Assembly (NCBI GenBank): GCA_028571685.1
Contig: CM053162.1
Span: 13,226,001-13,290,000 of the forward strand
Direction: 5' to 3'
DNA length: 64,000 nt
Source of the DNA: Heterohyrax brucei
Lineage: Eukaryota; Chordata; Mammalia; Hyracoidea; Procaviidae
This document shows positions 9,741 through 22,273 of the stretch, one piece after another. Positions within the stretch are counted from its first letter, which is position 1. Each line of letters opens with the position of its first letter. A model generated the notes under the pieces. It was not told where the DNA came from. It saw only the letters and a program-made list of their open reading frames with translations, and did no database searches. Position numbers and translations under genes: made by a program.

Positions 9741-12096
9741 CTTACAGTAGGAGTCTCATACAATATTTGTCCTTTTGTCGCTGACTACTTTCATTCAAAA
9801 TAATGTCTTCCAATTGAAACCAAGTTATGAGATGCATCCTAAAATCATCATTGTTCTTTATCATTGCATAGTATTCCACTGAGTATATATATATACCATA
9901 GTTTATTTATCCATTCATCTGTTGTTGGGCATCTGGCTTGATTCCATCTTTTTGCTATTGTACACTGTGCTGCAGTAAACATTCGTGTTCATGTATCTTT
10001 TCATGTGACTGCCCTTGCATCTGTAAGATATATTCCAAGAAGTGGGACTACCAGGTCAAATGGTATATCTATTTTCAGCTTTTTAAGGAAGTGCCAGATT
10101 GCTATCCAAAGAAGTTGTACCATTCTGCAATCCCACCAGCAGCATAGGAGAGTTCCAGTTTCTCCACCGCCTCTCCAGCATTTGTTGTTTTATGTTTTCT
10201 GGATCATGGCCAACCTTGTTGGAATGAGATGGTATCTCATTATAGTTTTAATTTGAGTTTCTTTAATAGCTAATGATCATGAGCATTTCCTCATGTGTCT
10301 ATTGGCTGCTTGGATATCCTCTTTAGTGAAGTGGCTGTCCATCTTCTTTGCCCATCACTTAATTGTATTATTCATTCTTCTCTTGTTGCTATTTTGTAGT
10401 ACCTTGTAGACTGTGGAGATCGATATGACATGTAGTTGCCAAATATTTTTTCCCATTCTGTAGGTAGTCTTTTAATTCTTTTGATAAAGTCTTTGGATGA
10501 GCAAAATTGTTTGATTCTTAGTAGTTCCCATTTATTTATTTTTTCTTCTGTTGATCATGCTATGTTGGTCAGCTTTTGAAGTCTGTCTTCATTGTGTATT
10601 AAAACTTCCATTGTTGATCCTATTTTTACTTAAAAAAAAAACAGTGCTGTTGCTATTTTTACTTGGATGAGCTTTATAGTTTTAGATTTGATATTTAGGT
10701 CTTTTATCCAATTTGAGTTGGTTTTTGTGTAATGTGTGAGATATGGGTCTTATTTCAATTTTTAGCAGATGCAGATCCAATTTTGCTAACACAATTTGTT
10801 AGAGAGACTGTTTTTCCCCCCAGTTTAGAATCTTAGGGCCTTTGTGGAATATAACTATTCATAGGAGGATAGTGGCATCTCTGTTGTCTCAACTCTGTTC
10901 TATTGATCTATGTCTCTTTTTGTACCAGTATCAGGTTGTTTTGACTACTGTGGCAGTGTAATAGGTTCTAAAGTTGGGTAGTGAGAGGCCTCTCAGTATG
11001 TTCTTCTTCTTCAGTGGTGTTTTACCTATCTGGGGTTTCTTCCCTTTCTTAACAAAGTTGGCGATTTGTTTCTCCATCTCATTAAACAATGTCACTGGAA
11101 TTTGTATTGGGACGGCATTGTATGCATAGATTGCTTTGGGTAGCATACACATTTTTGCAATGTTAAGCCTTCCTATCCATGATTAGGGGAGGTTTCTCCA
11201 TTCATGGAAATCTATCTTAGTTTCTTGTAGCAAGGTCTTGTAGTTCTCTTTGTAAAGGTCTTTTATTTCTCTAGTTAGATTTATTCCTAAGTATTTTATC
11301 TTCTTGGGGACTATAGTAAATGGTATTGATTTGGTGATTTCTTCCTTAATAATCTCATTGTTGGCGTAAAGGAATCCTGCCAAGTTACTTATGTTTGTCT
11401 TGTATCCTGATACTTTGCTGATCTCTTCTATCAGGTTGAGCAGTGTATTTATGGATTCTTTAGGAATCTCATGGCCGACTCGACGGCACTTGGCTTGGCT
11501 TAGGAATCTCTGTATATACGATCATATCATCTGCAAATAGGGATACTTTTACTTCTTCTTTGCCAATATGGAGGCACTTTATTTTTTTGTCTTGTCTAGT
11601 TCCTCTGGCCAGAACTTCTAGTACAATGGTGAATAAAAGAGGTGAGAGTGGGCATCCTTCTTTAGTTCCCATTCTCAAGGGAAACTGTTTCAGTCTCTCT
11701 CCATTTTCGATGATGTAGGCAGTTGCCTTTGTATAAATGGCCTTTATCACTTTGAGCAATTTGCTTTCTATTCCTATTTTGCTGAGAGTTTTTACCAGGA
11801 ATGGGTGTTGGACTATATCAAACACCTTTTCTGCATCAACTGACAAAATCAGGTGATTCTTGTCTTTTGTGTTATTCTTGTGGTTGATGACATTAATTGT
11901 TTTTTGTGATGTTGAACCAGCCTTGCATCCCAGGTATGAATCCAACTTGGTTGGGAGGAATTAATTTTTTTTTTTTTTTTGGTGTGTTGTTGAATTCTAC
12001 TGGTAAGCATTTTGTTGAAGATTTTTGCATCTAGGTTCATTAGTGATATTAGTCTGTCGTTCTCCTTTTTTGTCAGATCATTCCCTGGCTTTGGTA
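9741..12096 (-). pseudogene. L1-X ORF2, C-terminal half, broken
   Basis: Open pieces give recognisable ORF2p: '[18 protein letters not shown]', '[14 protein letters not shown]' and '[11 protein letters not shown]' (the FADD catalytic box, near 11519-11545), then '[17 protein letters not shown]' toward the C-terminus. Many stops and frameshifts interrupt it. The endonuclease half is missing because of the L1-Y replacement. Confidence 0.88.
11460..11510 (+). repeat. Ultrashort SINE-tail insertion with 11-bp duplication
   Basis: Inside L1-X ORF2, 29 bp (11471-11499) containing GACTCGACGGCACTTGGCTT separate two perfect copies of TTAGGAATCTC (11460-11470 and 11500-11510). The inserted bases are only the 3' end of an AfroSINE/RTE-like element, with a TTGGCTTGGC tail and no SINE body. 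Confidence 0.8.
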
Positions 12097-14349
12097 TCAG
12101 GGACAAATTAATAAACCCATCACAATGGAAGATATCAAAAAAAGTCATCAAAAATCTGCCGACAAAGAAAAGACCAGGCCCAGATGGCTTCATTGGAAAA
12201 ATCTACCAAGCTTTTAGAGAACAGTTATCTCCAATACTACTGACACTGTTTCACAGTATAGAAAAGGATGAAATACTCCTGAATTCCTTCTGTGAAGCCA
12301 CAATAACCCTGGTACCAAAGCCAGAAAAAGACCCAACATAAAGGATGAACTAGAGACTGATAAAACTCATGAATCTAGACACAAAAAACTTCAACAATAT
12401 TCTTGCCAATAGAATACAATAACACATCAAAAAAATAATCCATCGTGACCAAGTTGGATTCATACCAGGGATGCAAACCTTGTTCAGCATAAGAAAAGCA
12501 ATTAATGTAATAAACCACATAAATAACATAAAAGACGAGAATCAGCTGATTTTGTAAATTGATGCAGAAAAGGCATTTGAGAAAGTCCAACACCCATTTA
12601 TGCTAAAAACTCACAGCAAAATAGGAATAGACACCAATTCCTCAAAGCAATAAGGGCCATTTATACAAAGCTAACTGCCTCCGTTTTCCTGAGTGGAGAG
12701 AGACTGAAACAGTTTCCCTTGACAACAGGGCCTAGACAAGGATGCCCACTCTCATCTCTCTTATTGAACATCATACTAGAAGTTTTGGCCAGAGCAATTA
12801 GACAAGACCAAGAAGTAAATGGCATCTGTATAAGCAAAGAAGTAAAACTCTCCCTATTTGCAGATGATGCAATTGTATATGCAGAGAATCCTAAAGAATC
12901 CATACACAAACTACTCAAACTGATAGAAGAGGTCACCAAAGTATCAGGATACAAGATAAACATAAGTAAATCAGTGGGATTCCTTTATACCAACAATGAG
13001 ATTGTTAGGGAAGATATCACCAAATCAATACCATTTACTACAGCCACTAAGAAGATACGCTACCTAGGAATAAATCTAAACGAGAAATATCAGATCTTTA
13101 CAAAGAGAACTACAAGATCTTACTACAAGAAACTAAGAGAGACTTACGTAAACGGAGAAATCTATACTTTTCATGGATAGGAAGACTTAACATTGTCAAA
13201 ATATCTGTTTTACCCAAAGCAATCTACTTACATAATGCAATATTTTTTTAATAAGTTGGAGAAATAAAGTACCAACTTTGTTTGGAAAAGGAAGAAACCC
13301 CACACAAGTAAAGCATTACTGAAGAAGAAGAACACACTGGGAGGCTTCTCATTACCTGACTTTAGAACCTATTACACTGCCACAGTAGTCAAAACAGCCT
13401 GGTACTGGAACAAAAAGAGACAGATAGATCAATGGAACTGAATTGAGACCCCAGAGATGACACCATCTTCCTATGAACCATCAATATTTGACAAAGGCCC
13501 TGAGATATCAAACTGGGGAAAAAACAGTGCCTTCAGCAAATGGTGCTGACAAAATTGGATCTCCATGTGCAATAAATTGAAACAAGACTCATATCTTACA
13601 CCTTATACAAAATCCAACTCAAACTGGATGCCAAGCCCAGTGCTGTCGAGTTGGATCCGACTGGATTGAAGACCTAAATATCAAATGTGAAACGGTAAAA
13701 CTCATCCAAGTAAAAGACGGAACAACCATGGAAGTTTTAATACACAACATAGACATACTTCAAAATCTGTCAAACAAACCATAATTATGAGAAGAGAAAA
13801 TAGGTAAGTGGGAACGATTAAGAATCAAACACTTCTGTTCATCCAGAGACTTTATTAATAGAATTAAAGGACAGCTTGCAGAATGGGAAAAAATATTTGG
13901 CAACTCTATGTCAGACTGATGCCTAATCACTGTAATTTATAAGGTACTACAAAATATAATAAGAAAAGGATAAATAATCTAATTAAGCAATGGGCAAAGG
14001 GGATGGACAGACACTTCTCTAAGGAGGAGATCCAGGCAGCCAAAAAACACATGCAGAAATGCTCACAATCATTAGCTGTTAAAGAAATTAAAATCAAAAC
14101 TACAATGAAATACCATTGCACCCCAGCAAAGTTGGCCATGATCCAAAAAACACAAAACAACAGATGCTGGAGAGGCTTTGGAGAAATTGAAACTCTCCTA
14201 CACTGTTGGTGGGATTGCAAAATGGTGCAACCTCTTTGGAAAGCCATCTAGTGCTTCCTTAAAATGCTAGATATAGATACACCATTTGACCCAGTAATTC
14301 CATTGCTCAGGATATATCCTACAGAATCAAAGCCATTCACACCAACAGA
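12097..14349 (+). pseudogene. L1-Y ORF2 remnant
   Basis: Contains the reverse transcriptase blocks '[19 protein letters not shown]', '[20 protein letters not shown]' and '[19 protein letters not shown]' (12719-13180 is one open piece of 153 codons that spans the FADD box). It continues toward the C-terminus to '[19 protein letters not shown]' near 14190-14249. The endonuclease domain is absent. Stops and frameshifts are frequent. Confidence 0.88.
13623..13666 (-). repeat. Ultrashort SINE-tail insertion with 7-bp duplication
   Basis: Inside L1-Y, 30 bp (13630-13659) beginning GCCAAGCCCAGTGCTGTCGA lie between ACTGGAT (13623-13629) and ACTGGAT (13660-13666). The uninterrupted L1 sequence expected here runs straight through a single ACTGGAT. 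The orientation is reverse to the example at 11460. Confidence 0.78.
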
Positions 14350-14944
14350 AACAGATGATCACCAAGGACCAAAATGACATGGGCGATACAGAACCCAGAA
14401 GACAGAGAGACACATATGAGTGGGTGACTACATCAGCTTGGGACTGGTGGAACTGGATGGTGCCCGGCCACCACCAGTGATAGCTATGATGGAGCTCACA
14501 AAGCTGAGTCTCACTGACAACACAAGATTAAAAAGGGGTACACCCTGATATCTCCACTAAAAGACCACAATTGATGGTCCAGGGCCTTTGGGGTTCCCCT
14601 GGAAGCATGGCCCCTGGCCCTGATGCTGCCCCTGTCCATAAATCATAATGGAGGTCAACTTTGGACAGGAATAGATTGGACTTGGCAACACAGAGTGACC
14701 ATATCATGTGTGTACTTTATGGTTTTATGCACCTATAGAATGTCATCCTGCTGACCTCTTACTGGAGGAAGTGGGAGTGGGAGGAGAGGCGGGGATAGGA
14801 GATTGTTGGGAGGATAAGACATATATGGAACAGAGAGGAAGGGTGTGCTGTCACCAGGCAGGGAGAGTAGTGGGAGGTGCATATAAGTGGGTATGCAAAT
14901 TTATGTGGGAATGTACATTTTCATTCAATCATAATAAAAAAAAG

Positions 14945-15204
14945 AAAAATTTTAAAACTCCAGTTACCTTCAGTTTGTGAGAGCTCATCATTCAACAATG
15001 GTGGGGGTCAGGGAAAGAGAAGAGGTTTCCTGTTAAGTAGCATGTAGACACTTGGCTTCTTGGTTGAGTCCAAATTGACAGCCTTATTTCATGTTCTAGA
15101 GCTCACTGGATGTCCAGAAGCCTCCATTTAATTAACAATCTAGGCCTTATTTTTCAGAGAGAATTAAGGAGACACGTCTAGTCTGTCATCTTAACTGTGC
15201 CCCC
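14945..15204 (-). mobile_element. L1-X, 5' UTR start
   Basis: Matches the first 260 bp of the L1-E 5' UTR (compare 23113-23357). It ends at the L1 5' terminus, with GTCTGTCATCTTAACTGTGC on the plus strand (15181-15200), a mutated form of the conserved 5' end motif. The boundary is confirmed by the target-site duplication at 15205-15216. Confidence 0.83.
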
Positions 15205-15216
15205 TCATTTGGCTTT

Positions 15217-15275
15217 AAGAAACAGAAATTTATTATCTTTATGTATCAATAGTGTATTCCTCTTTTTGCTGAGTA
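15217..15275 (-). mobile_element. Ancient L1M-type LINE, segment 2
   Basis: TATGTATCAATAGTGTATTC followed by TTTGCTGAGTAGG is the typical reverse-orientation text of an old L1 3' region. It continues segment 1 (8590-8735) across the L1-X insertion. It is interrupted at 15276 by an AfroSINE. Confidence 0.55.
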
Positions 15276-15497
15276 GGATCCCTGTTGTTGCAGTGATTAA
15301 AGTTTAAGTTGCCAACTGAAAGGTTAAAGGTTCAAACCCATCAACCAGTCCACAGATGAAAGATGTTGCAGTTTGCTTCCATAAAGATTACAGCCTTGGA
15401 AATCTTATGGGGTAGTTCTGCCCTGTCCTACCAGGTTGCCTGAAACAGAATTGACCTGATGAAAATAGGCTTGATTTTTGTTGTTGCTGTTGTTTAG
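15276..15497 (+). repeat. AfroSINE, long form
   Basis: Includes the middle block absent from short copies: CAGTCCACAGATGAAAGATG, GCAGTTTGCTTCCATAAAG, ATTACAGCCTTGG. It ends in ACCTGATGAAAATAGGCTTG and a T-rich tail. Two size classes of the SINE therefore coexist in this window. Confidence 0.85.
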
Positions 15498-15507
15498 TAT
15501 CTGTTCT

Positions 15508-15708
15508 AGAAGCCTTGGCAACACAATGGTTAAGCACTCAACTGCTAACGGAAAGTTTGGCAATTTGAATCCACCAGTGGCTCTGAGGGAGAAAAGGCCT
15601 GGCCATCTGCTCCTATAAATATTATAGCCTGGAACACCTTATAGTGCAGTTCTGCTATGTCTTATATTTTTACTATGATTTAGAGTCAACTCTACAGCAC
15701 ACAACATC
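15508..15708 (+). repeat. AfroSINE, long form
   Basis: Head AGAAGCCTTGGCAACACAAT, then GGTTAAGCACTCAACTGC, a middle block AAAAGGCCTGGCCATCTGC, and a degraded tail. Possible imperfect target-site duplication TATCTGTTC / TATCCTGTTC at about 15498 and 15709. Confidence 0.8.
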
Positions 15709-16228
15709 TATCCTGTTCGGTAAACCACAGTTTATTTATCCATTCACCTGTTATTCAGTCAGCATTAGGGTTGATTCAACTTTTTGAGCAATTGCAAATG
15801 AAGTTGATGCAAACATTCACAGACTAATCGAAAGCAACTCAATAGCAAAAGGTTTTAGTATTCCGATTTATTGTTCAGCTTAACTGTCTTGAGGTCAGTA
15901 CTACAGTCATGATTACTATAACTTTATAATAAGACTTGAAATCAGATGGTTTTAAACCCTTCCACTTGATCTTCTTTTCTAATGGTATTTTGGCTCTTCT
16001 AGAGTTTTTGTATTTCTGTATGAATTTTTGAATTCGCTTATCAGTTTTTACCAAAAATACCTTTTACAATTTTGATTGTGATGATAGTAAATCTATAGGT
16101 CAATTTAGGGATATTTGACCTCTTAAGAATATTGAGTCTTCTGACCCATGAAAAGGTGTAGTCACCCATTTATTTAAGAATTTATTAACCTCTTCTAGAA
16201 GCGTGTTGTAATTTTTGTGCAAAAGCCT
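15709..16228 (-). mobile_element. Ancient L1M-type LINE, segment 3 (ORF2 C-terminal region)
   Basis: Reverse-orientation old L1 text: AAACCACAGTTTATTTATCC, GAGCAATTGCAAATGAAG, ATTACTATAACTTTATAATA. It ends where the L1-E tail begins. Confidence 0.6.
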
Positions 16229-17245
16229 TAAATATTTTTTATTTTTATTTTTAATTAAACATTTTTTTAATTATGATCGAGTGAAAATGTACAATCCCAT
16301 GTAAATTTCATACCCACTTATGTGCACCTCCCCATGCTCTCTCTGTCCAGTGACAGGAAACTCCTCGTCTACATTCTGTACATGTCATATCCTCCTAACA
16401 ATCTCCTATCTCCTCCTCTCCACCCTCTCCCTTGCCTCCAGTAAGAAGTCAGCAGGATGACATCCTGTAGATGTATGAAACCAAAAAGTGCACACACGAT
16501 ACGGTCACTCTGTGTCACCAAGTCCAATCCATTCCTGTCCGAAGAGTTGACTTCCATTATGATTTATGGACAGGGGCAGCGTCAGCGTCAGGGCCAGGTG
16601 CCATGCTCGCAAGGGGTCTCGGAGGTCCCTGGACCATCAGTTGCAGTCTTTCAGTGAACATCTCAGGATGCACCCCTTTTTATTCTCGTGTTGCCAGTGA
16701 GACTCAACTTTGTGAGCCCCATCATGGCTATCACTGGTGATGGGCAGGCACCATCTGGTTCTTCTGTTGATGTAGTCATTCACTCATGTGGGTCTCTCTG
16801 TCTTCTGGGTTCTCTTTCCCCAGTGTCATTTTGGTCTTTGGTGATCATCCATTCCTGATAAGTTGGGACCATATGGTGTGCCTCAGATGGCAGCTTGGCA
16901 GATTTTAAGATCCCAGATGCCACTCATCAATGTGGGGTGCAGAAGACTCTCTTAGCAAAACACTAGCTATGCCAATTGGCCTTGTATCCCCTGAAAGCAT
17001 GGTTCCTGGAACCCCTCATCATCTACTCTGTTCTTGCAATATTGGGTTCTGGCAGGAGGAGTAATCATGTTATGTTGAAGTTCAGTTAAAATTGATCTTC
17101 TTTCTAATGTTTGGTATCACTGATTTTACCCAACCAAATTTCTATCAAGTATCTAATCTATACCCCACCTGCACTCTCCCTCCTTCTCCACCCTTGCAGC
17201 TGTCAAAGAGTCTTTTATTCTACGCATGAGACTGTTTTTAGGTTT

Positions 17246-20200
17246 TTATTGTAGGGGTCTCATATGATATTTGTCCTTTTGCTGCTGACTACTTTCACTC
17301 CATATAATATTCTCCAGTTGAAACCAAGTTATGAGATGCTTCCTAAAATCATCATTGTTCTTTACCATTGTGTGGTGTTCCATTGAATATATATAACATA
17401 GTTTAGCTATCCATTCCTCTGTTGTTGGGCATCTGGGTTGATTCCATCTTTTTGCTGTTGTGGACTGTGCTGCAATAAACATTACTGTGTATGTATCAGT
17501 TGGTGTGAATATCCTTAATTCTGCAGGATATAGTCCAAGCAGTGGAATTATTGAGTTAAATGATGTATCTATTTCCAGCTTTTTAAGGAATCACCAGATT
17601 GCTTTCCAGAGAGGTTGCACCATTTTGCAGTACCACCAACAGTGTAGGAGAGTTCCAATTTCTCCACAGCCTCTTCAGCATTTGTTGTTTTGCATTTTCT
17701 AGATCATAGCCGACCTCGTTGGAGTGAGATGGTGTCTCATTGTAGTTTTGATTTGAATTTCTTTAATAGCTAGTGACAGTGAGCATTTCTGCATGTGTTT
17801 TTTGGCTGCATGGATATCCATTTCAGAGAATTGTCTGTCCATTTCCTTTGCCCATCATTTAACTGGGTTATTTATCTTTTTTTTAATGATATTTTGTGGT
17901 ATCTTACAGACTATGGAGATCAGACTTTGGTCTCACGTACAGTTGCCAAATACTTTTTCCCATTCTGTAGGTGATCTAATTATATTGATAAAGTCTTTGG
18001 ATGAGCAAAAGTGTTTGATTCTTAGCAGTTCCCATTTATTTACTTTCTCTTCAGTTGATCATGCTTTGTCTGCCAGATTTTGAGGTCTGTCTAAGTTGTG
18101 CATTAAAACTTCTATTGTTGATCTTGCTTTTTCTCGGATGAGCTTTATAGCTTTAGATTTGATAGGTAGTTTTTTTTTTTTTTTCATTTTGAGTTGGTTT
18201 TTGTGTAAGGTGTGATATATGAGTCTTGTTTCAATTTTTGGCAAATGGATATCCAATTTTGCCAGCATCATTTGTTAGGGACTGTTTTTACTCCAGTTTA
18301 GAATCTTAAGGTCTTTGTCAAATATCAACTCTTCAGAAGAGGATGGTGGCACCTCTGAAGTCTCATCTCTGTTCCATTGCTCTATATATTGCTATTTGTA
18401 CCAGTGCCACGCTGTTTTGACTACTGTGGCAGTGTAACACGTTCTAAAGTTGAGTAGTGAGACACCTCCTAGTGTGTTCTTCTTCTTCAGTAGTGCTTTA
18501 CTGATCTTGGGTTTCTTCTCTTTCCAAACAAAGTTGGTGTTTTGTTTTTCCATCTCCTTAAACAATGACACTGGAATTTGTATTGGGATTGTATTGTATA
18601 AGTAGATCGCTTTGGTTTAAAGAGATATTTTCACAATATTAAGTCTTCCTGTCCATGATTAGGGGATGTTTCTCCATTTATGTAAGTCTCTCTTAGTTTC
18701 TTGCAGTAATGTCTTTTATTTCTCTTTGTATGGTCTCTTATTTCTCTAGTTAGATTTATCCCTAAGTGCGATATCTTCTTGGGGGCTATAGCAATTGGTA
18801 TTGATTTGCTGATTTGTTCTTTAATGATTTCTTGTTGGTATAAAAGAATCCTACTGACTTATTATGTTTATCTTGTATCCTGATAGTTTGTTGAACTCTT
18901 CTATTAGTTTGAGTAGTTTAATTATGGATTCTTTAGGATTCTCGGTGTATGCAATCACATCATCTGCAAATAGGGATCTTTTTACTTCCTCTTTGTCGAT
19001 GTGGATACCCATTATGGAAAGGTGAGAGCTGGCATCTTTATTTAGTTTCCATTCTCAAGGGGAATTCTTTCAGTCTCTCTCCATCCAGGATGATGAAGGT
19101 GGTTGTCTTTGTGTAGGTGGCCTTTGCTGCACTGAGGAATTGACCTTCTACTCCTATTTTCCTGAAAGTTTTTACTATGAATGGGTGTGGAACTTTGTCA
19201 AATGCCTTTTCTGTATCAATTGACCATATCTCATGATTCTTACGTTTTGTGTTGTTTGTGTGGTCGATCACATTAATTGTTTTTGTGATACTGAAACCAA
19301 CTTACATCCCTGGTATGAGTCCAACTTTGTTGTGATGAATTATTTTTTTGATATGTTACTGAATTCTGTTGACAAGCATTTTGTTGAAGATTTTTGCATC
19401 TAGGTTCATGAATGATATTGATCTGTAATTCTCCTTTTTCATTAGATCTTTCCTTGGCTTCAGTATCAGGGTTCTGTTGGCTTCATAGAATGAATTTGGG
19501 AGTATTCCATCACTTTCTACGCTGTGAAATATTCTCAGTAGTATTGAAGTTAACTCTTCTCTAAAAGCTTGGTAGAATTCTGTGGTGAAGCCATCTGGGC
19601 CAGGGCTTTTTTTGGTTGGTAGTTTTTAGATGACTTTTTCAATCTCTTCCTTTGTGATGGGTTTGTTAAGTTGTCTTCTCATTGTGATAATTTGATAGGT
19701 CATATGATCAAGGAATTTGTCTATTACCTCTAGGGTTTCAAATCTGTTGGAGTACAGTCATTTTGTAGTATTCTATTATGATACTTTTGATTTCTGTTGG
19801 ATCTGTTGTGACATCACCCATCACATTACTTATTCAGGTTATTTGTTCCATTTTCTGTTTTTATTTTGTAAGTTTTGCCTGTCTGTCCATTTTGTTGATA
19901 TTAAAAAAAAAACAAAAAACAGCTTTTGGTCTTATAATTTTTTTCAGATGTTCTTCTACTCCCTAATTCACTTATTTCTGCTCTAATGTTCATGACGTGT
20001 CTTCTTCTGGTTCCTGAGTTGTTCCTCTGTTGCTCTCTTTCTAATTCGTTGGTTTGGGTGCTTTCTTCTTTCTCCATTTGTGCATTTACAGAGGTAAACC
20101 TACCTCTGAGTGCTGCTTAGCCTGAATCCCATAGATTCTGGTAGGATGTGTTTTCATTCTCATTTGAATCCATAAATTTCTTTATTTTATCCTTGATTTC

Positions 20201-20947
20201 TTCTATAACCCATGGCTTTTTGAGGAAAGTGTTGTTCAGTTTCCATGAATTCCATTTTCTACCTATGCTTTTTCTGCTATTGATTTCAACTTTCATGGTT
20301 TTATGGTCCGAGAAGATGCTTTGCAATCATTCAATGGTTTGGAGTTTGTTGACATTTGCTGTATGTCCTAACTTCTGGTCTATTCTGAAAATGTTCCACG
20401 TGCACTGGAGAAGAAGGGGGTTGGTGAATGAAAAGTTCTGTATATGTCAATGAGGTCTAGTTGGTTAATTGTGGCAATAAGATCTGTTTTTTTACTGAGC
20501 TTTTTTCCAGGAGATCTGTCCAATACTGAAAGTGGAGTGTTCTACTACATTTTGAATGTAGTCAGTGTTTCTTCAATGTATTTAGATGCTCTAGTGTTAG
20601 GGTGCATAAATATTTAGCATTGTTTAGCCCTGCTTATGTACTGAACTTTTAGCAATAAATAGTTACCATCATTGTCCACAATGATGGATTTTACATTAAA
20701 ATTCATTTTATCTGAGATTAGTATTGCCACACCTGCTCTTCTTTGCATATTCTTAGCTTTGTATATGTTATTCCATCCTTTAATTTTCAGCTTGTTCATG
20801 TCTACAAATTTAAGATGAGTTTCATGTAAGCAACAAATAGACAAGTCACGTCTTTTGATTCAAGATGTCACTCATTGTATCTTTATTGGTGCTCAGTCCA
20901 TTTACATTGAGTGCAATTATTGGTAGGTATTTGTTTAATGCTGTCAT
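17246..20947 (-). pseudogene. L1-E ORF2, degenerate
   Basis: The start ATG at 20947 is retained and reads 'MTALNKYLPIIALNVNGL', which includes the endonuclease N-terminal asparagine motif. Recognisable pieces follow: 'SICCLHETHLKF', 'SDHKTMKVEINSRKSIG' and 'DTEKAFDKVPHPFIVKT'. The text at 18953-18980 still encodes a FADD-like box. The C-terminus is 'YHMRPLQ' with the stop at 17246. Numerous stops and frameshifts make it inactive. Confidence 0.87.
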
Positions 20948-21383
20948 TTCGATGTAGATATTTTTGTGTTTGTGTTTTCCTCTTGCTCTTAATGATCTGT
21001 TCTGGGTCATTCTTTTTTACGGGTTGATTTTTACTCCTTTGCAGTGTTAGTTTTGTGTTTGTTGAGACTCCTGTGTTACGCTTCTTCTTCTTTTGATATG
21101 CTGCATCATTGTAGTACTTTGCAACTTTCCTATGATCCCCATTAATAATCTAAGTTTAAATACGATCTTATCTTCTGCATATCTCATTAACTTCCTCTCC
21201 ATCTAGAAGGACTATAAAACTATTGTAGTATATCCCTCTTTTTAATATGACGGTATCTTGGTTTTCATGATACGATCACCGGATATTTTCTTTTAATATT
21301 ATAACTTTGGTTCAGTTTTGTGCCTTCTCTAACTGAGTAGGTTTCTGGGTGTTGTGTCTTGCATTGCCTCCTTAAGTGTAGAC

Positions 21384-22273
21384 TTAATGGTCCTTTTTTT
21401 CTAAGCAAAGAGCTTCTTTTAGTATTTCTTGTAGCTTTTGTTTGGTATTTACAATGTCTCTAAGTTTCTGTTTATCTGCAAATGTCTTAATTTCCCCTTC
21501 ATATTTGAGAGACAGTTTTGCAGGATATATAATTCTTGGTTGGAAGTTTTTCTCTTTCAAGGCTTTCAGTGTATCATCCCACTGCCTCCATGCCAACGTT
21601 GTTTCTGGCAAGAAGTCAGACAAAAACCTACAGGGCTTTCCTCTGAATGTGAGCTTTTTTTTTGAGTCTTGCTGCCTTTAAGAGTTTGTCCTTGTGTTTC
21701 ATTTTGTTAAACTTGATTATATCTTGGTGTCTTTCTTTTTTTTCTAATTGATGTGACATTTAATACAGATCTTGGATATCTATGTTCTCTTTCATAATTT
21801 CAGGGAAGTTTTCTGTCAGTAACTCAACAACTGTAATCTGTGTTTTACGGAATCCCTTCCTGTTCAGGAACTGTAATTAACCGTAGATCATTCCTCTTGA
21901 TAGAGTCCCACATGTTTATTAATGCTCTTTATTGTTGTTGTTTTTCTCTGATTTCTCCTCATAAATGTTGGTGTCACTGGCTGTCTTCAATGTCAGTACA
22001 TCTAATTTCGAGTGGTTTAATTCTGCTCTTTGAACTTCGAATTGAGTTGTCTAATTCTGTAATATTATTATCAATCTGTTGGATTTCAGAATGCTGGTGT
22101 GACATCAGTTTGAACAGTTCACTTAATGTTTCATTTTGCTCTGCTGCATTTTGTATGCTATCTAGGAGGGCTCTATATATAATTATTTTGCCCTTGACTT
22201 CTGATAGTTTCAGAAAGATTTCTTCATCTGGGAAATTTCTTGGTTCTTTATTTTGGGAGCTTTCTGGAACCTT
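21384..22273 (-). pseudogene. L1-E ORF1, degenerate
   Basis: The C-terminal piece (21384-21623) reads 'SDFLPETTLAWRQWDDTL', 'PRIIYPAKLSLKYEGEIK' and ends 'LCLEKKDH'. This corresponds to the C-terminal domain of ORF1p, the nucleic-acid-binding trimeric partner of ORF2p. The expected start at about 22273 is mutated. Frameshifts are present in the middle. Confidence 0.82.

Larger units (their letters stand above)
8748..12096 (-). mobile_element. L1-X, 3' part (3' UTR and second half of ORF2)
   Basis: A minus-strand L1. It has an A-rich tail at about 8748-8785, a 3' UTR to about 9740, then ORF2 running upward from the C-terminus to the reverse transcriptase domain, where it is cut at about 12096 by L1-Y. 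Its target-site duplication is TCATTTGGATTT (8736-8747) versus TCATTTGGCTTT (15205-15216), 11 of 12 identical. This ties it to the 5' UTR piece at 14945-15204. A tiny SINE-tail insertion lies at 11471-11499. Confidence 0.85.
12097..14944 (+). mobile_element. L1-Y, truncated L1 in opposite orientation inside L1-X
   Basis: Plus-strand L1 starting in the ORF2 reverse transcriptase region (AATAAACCCATCACAATGG near 12109) and ending in a 3' UTR with an A-rich tail at about 14932-14944. It lies between the two halves of minus-strand L1-X and replaces about 3.5 kb of it. About 0.65 kb of its own ORF2 end and 3' UTR is deleted at about 14350, where AACAGAAACAG joins ATGATCACC. The corresponding places in L1-P (about 4936 and 5588) share a CAAC-containing microhomology. 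A SINE-tail insertion is at 13630-13659. Confidence 0.82.

Noticed and set aside
12000-12200. Twin-priming of a single L1 to explain the strand switch
   Set aside because: Both arms contain their own 3' UTR and overlap in ORF2, so two elements are needed.
12719-13180. 153-codon reverse transcriptase frame as an independent RT gene
   Set aside because: It is a surviving piece of the L1-Y ORF2. Flanking codons continue the same protein in other frames.
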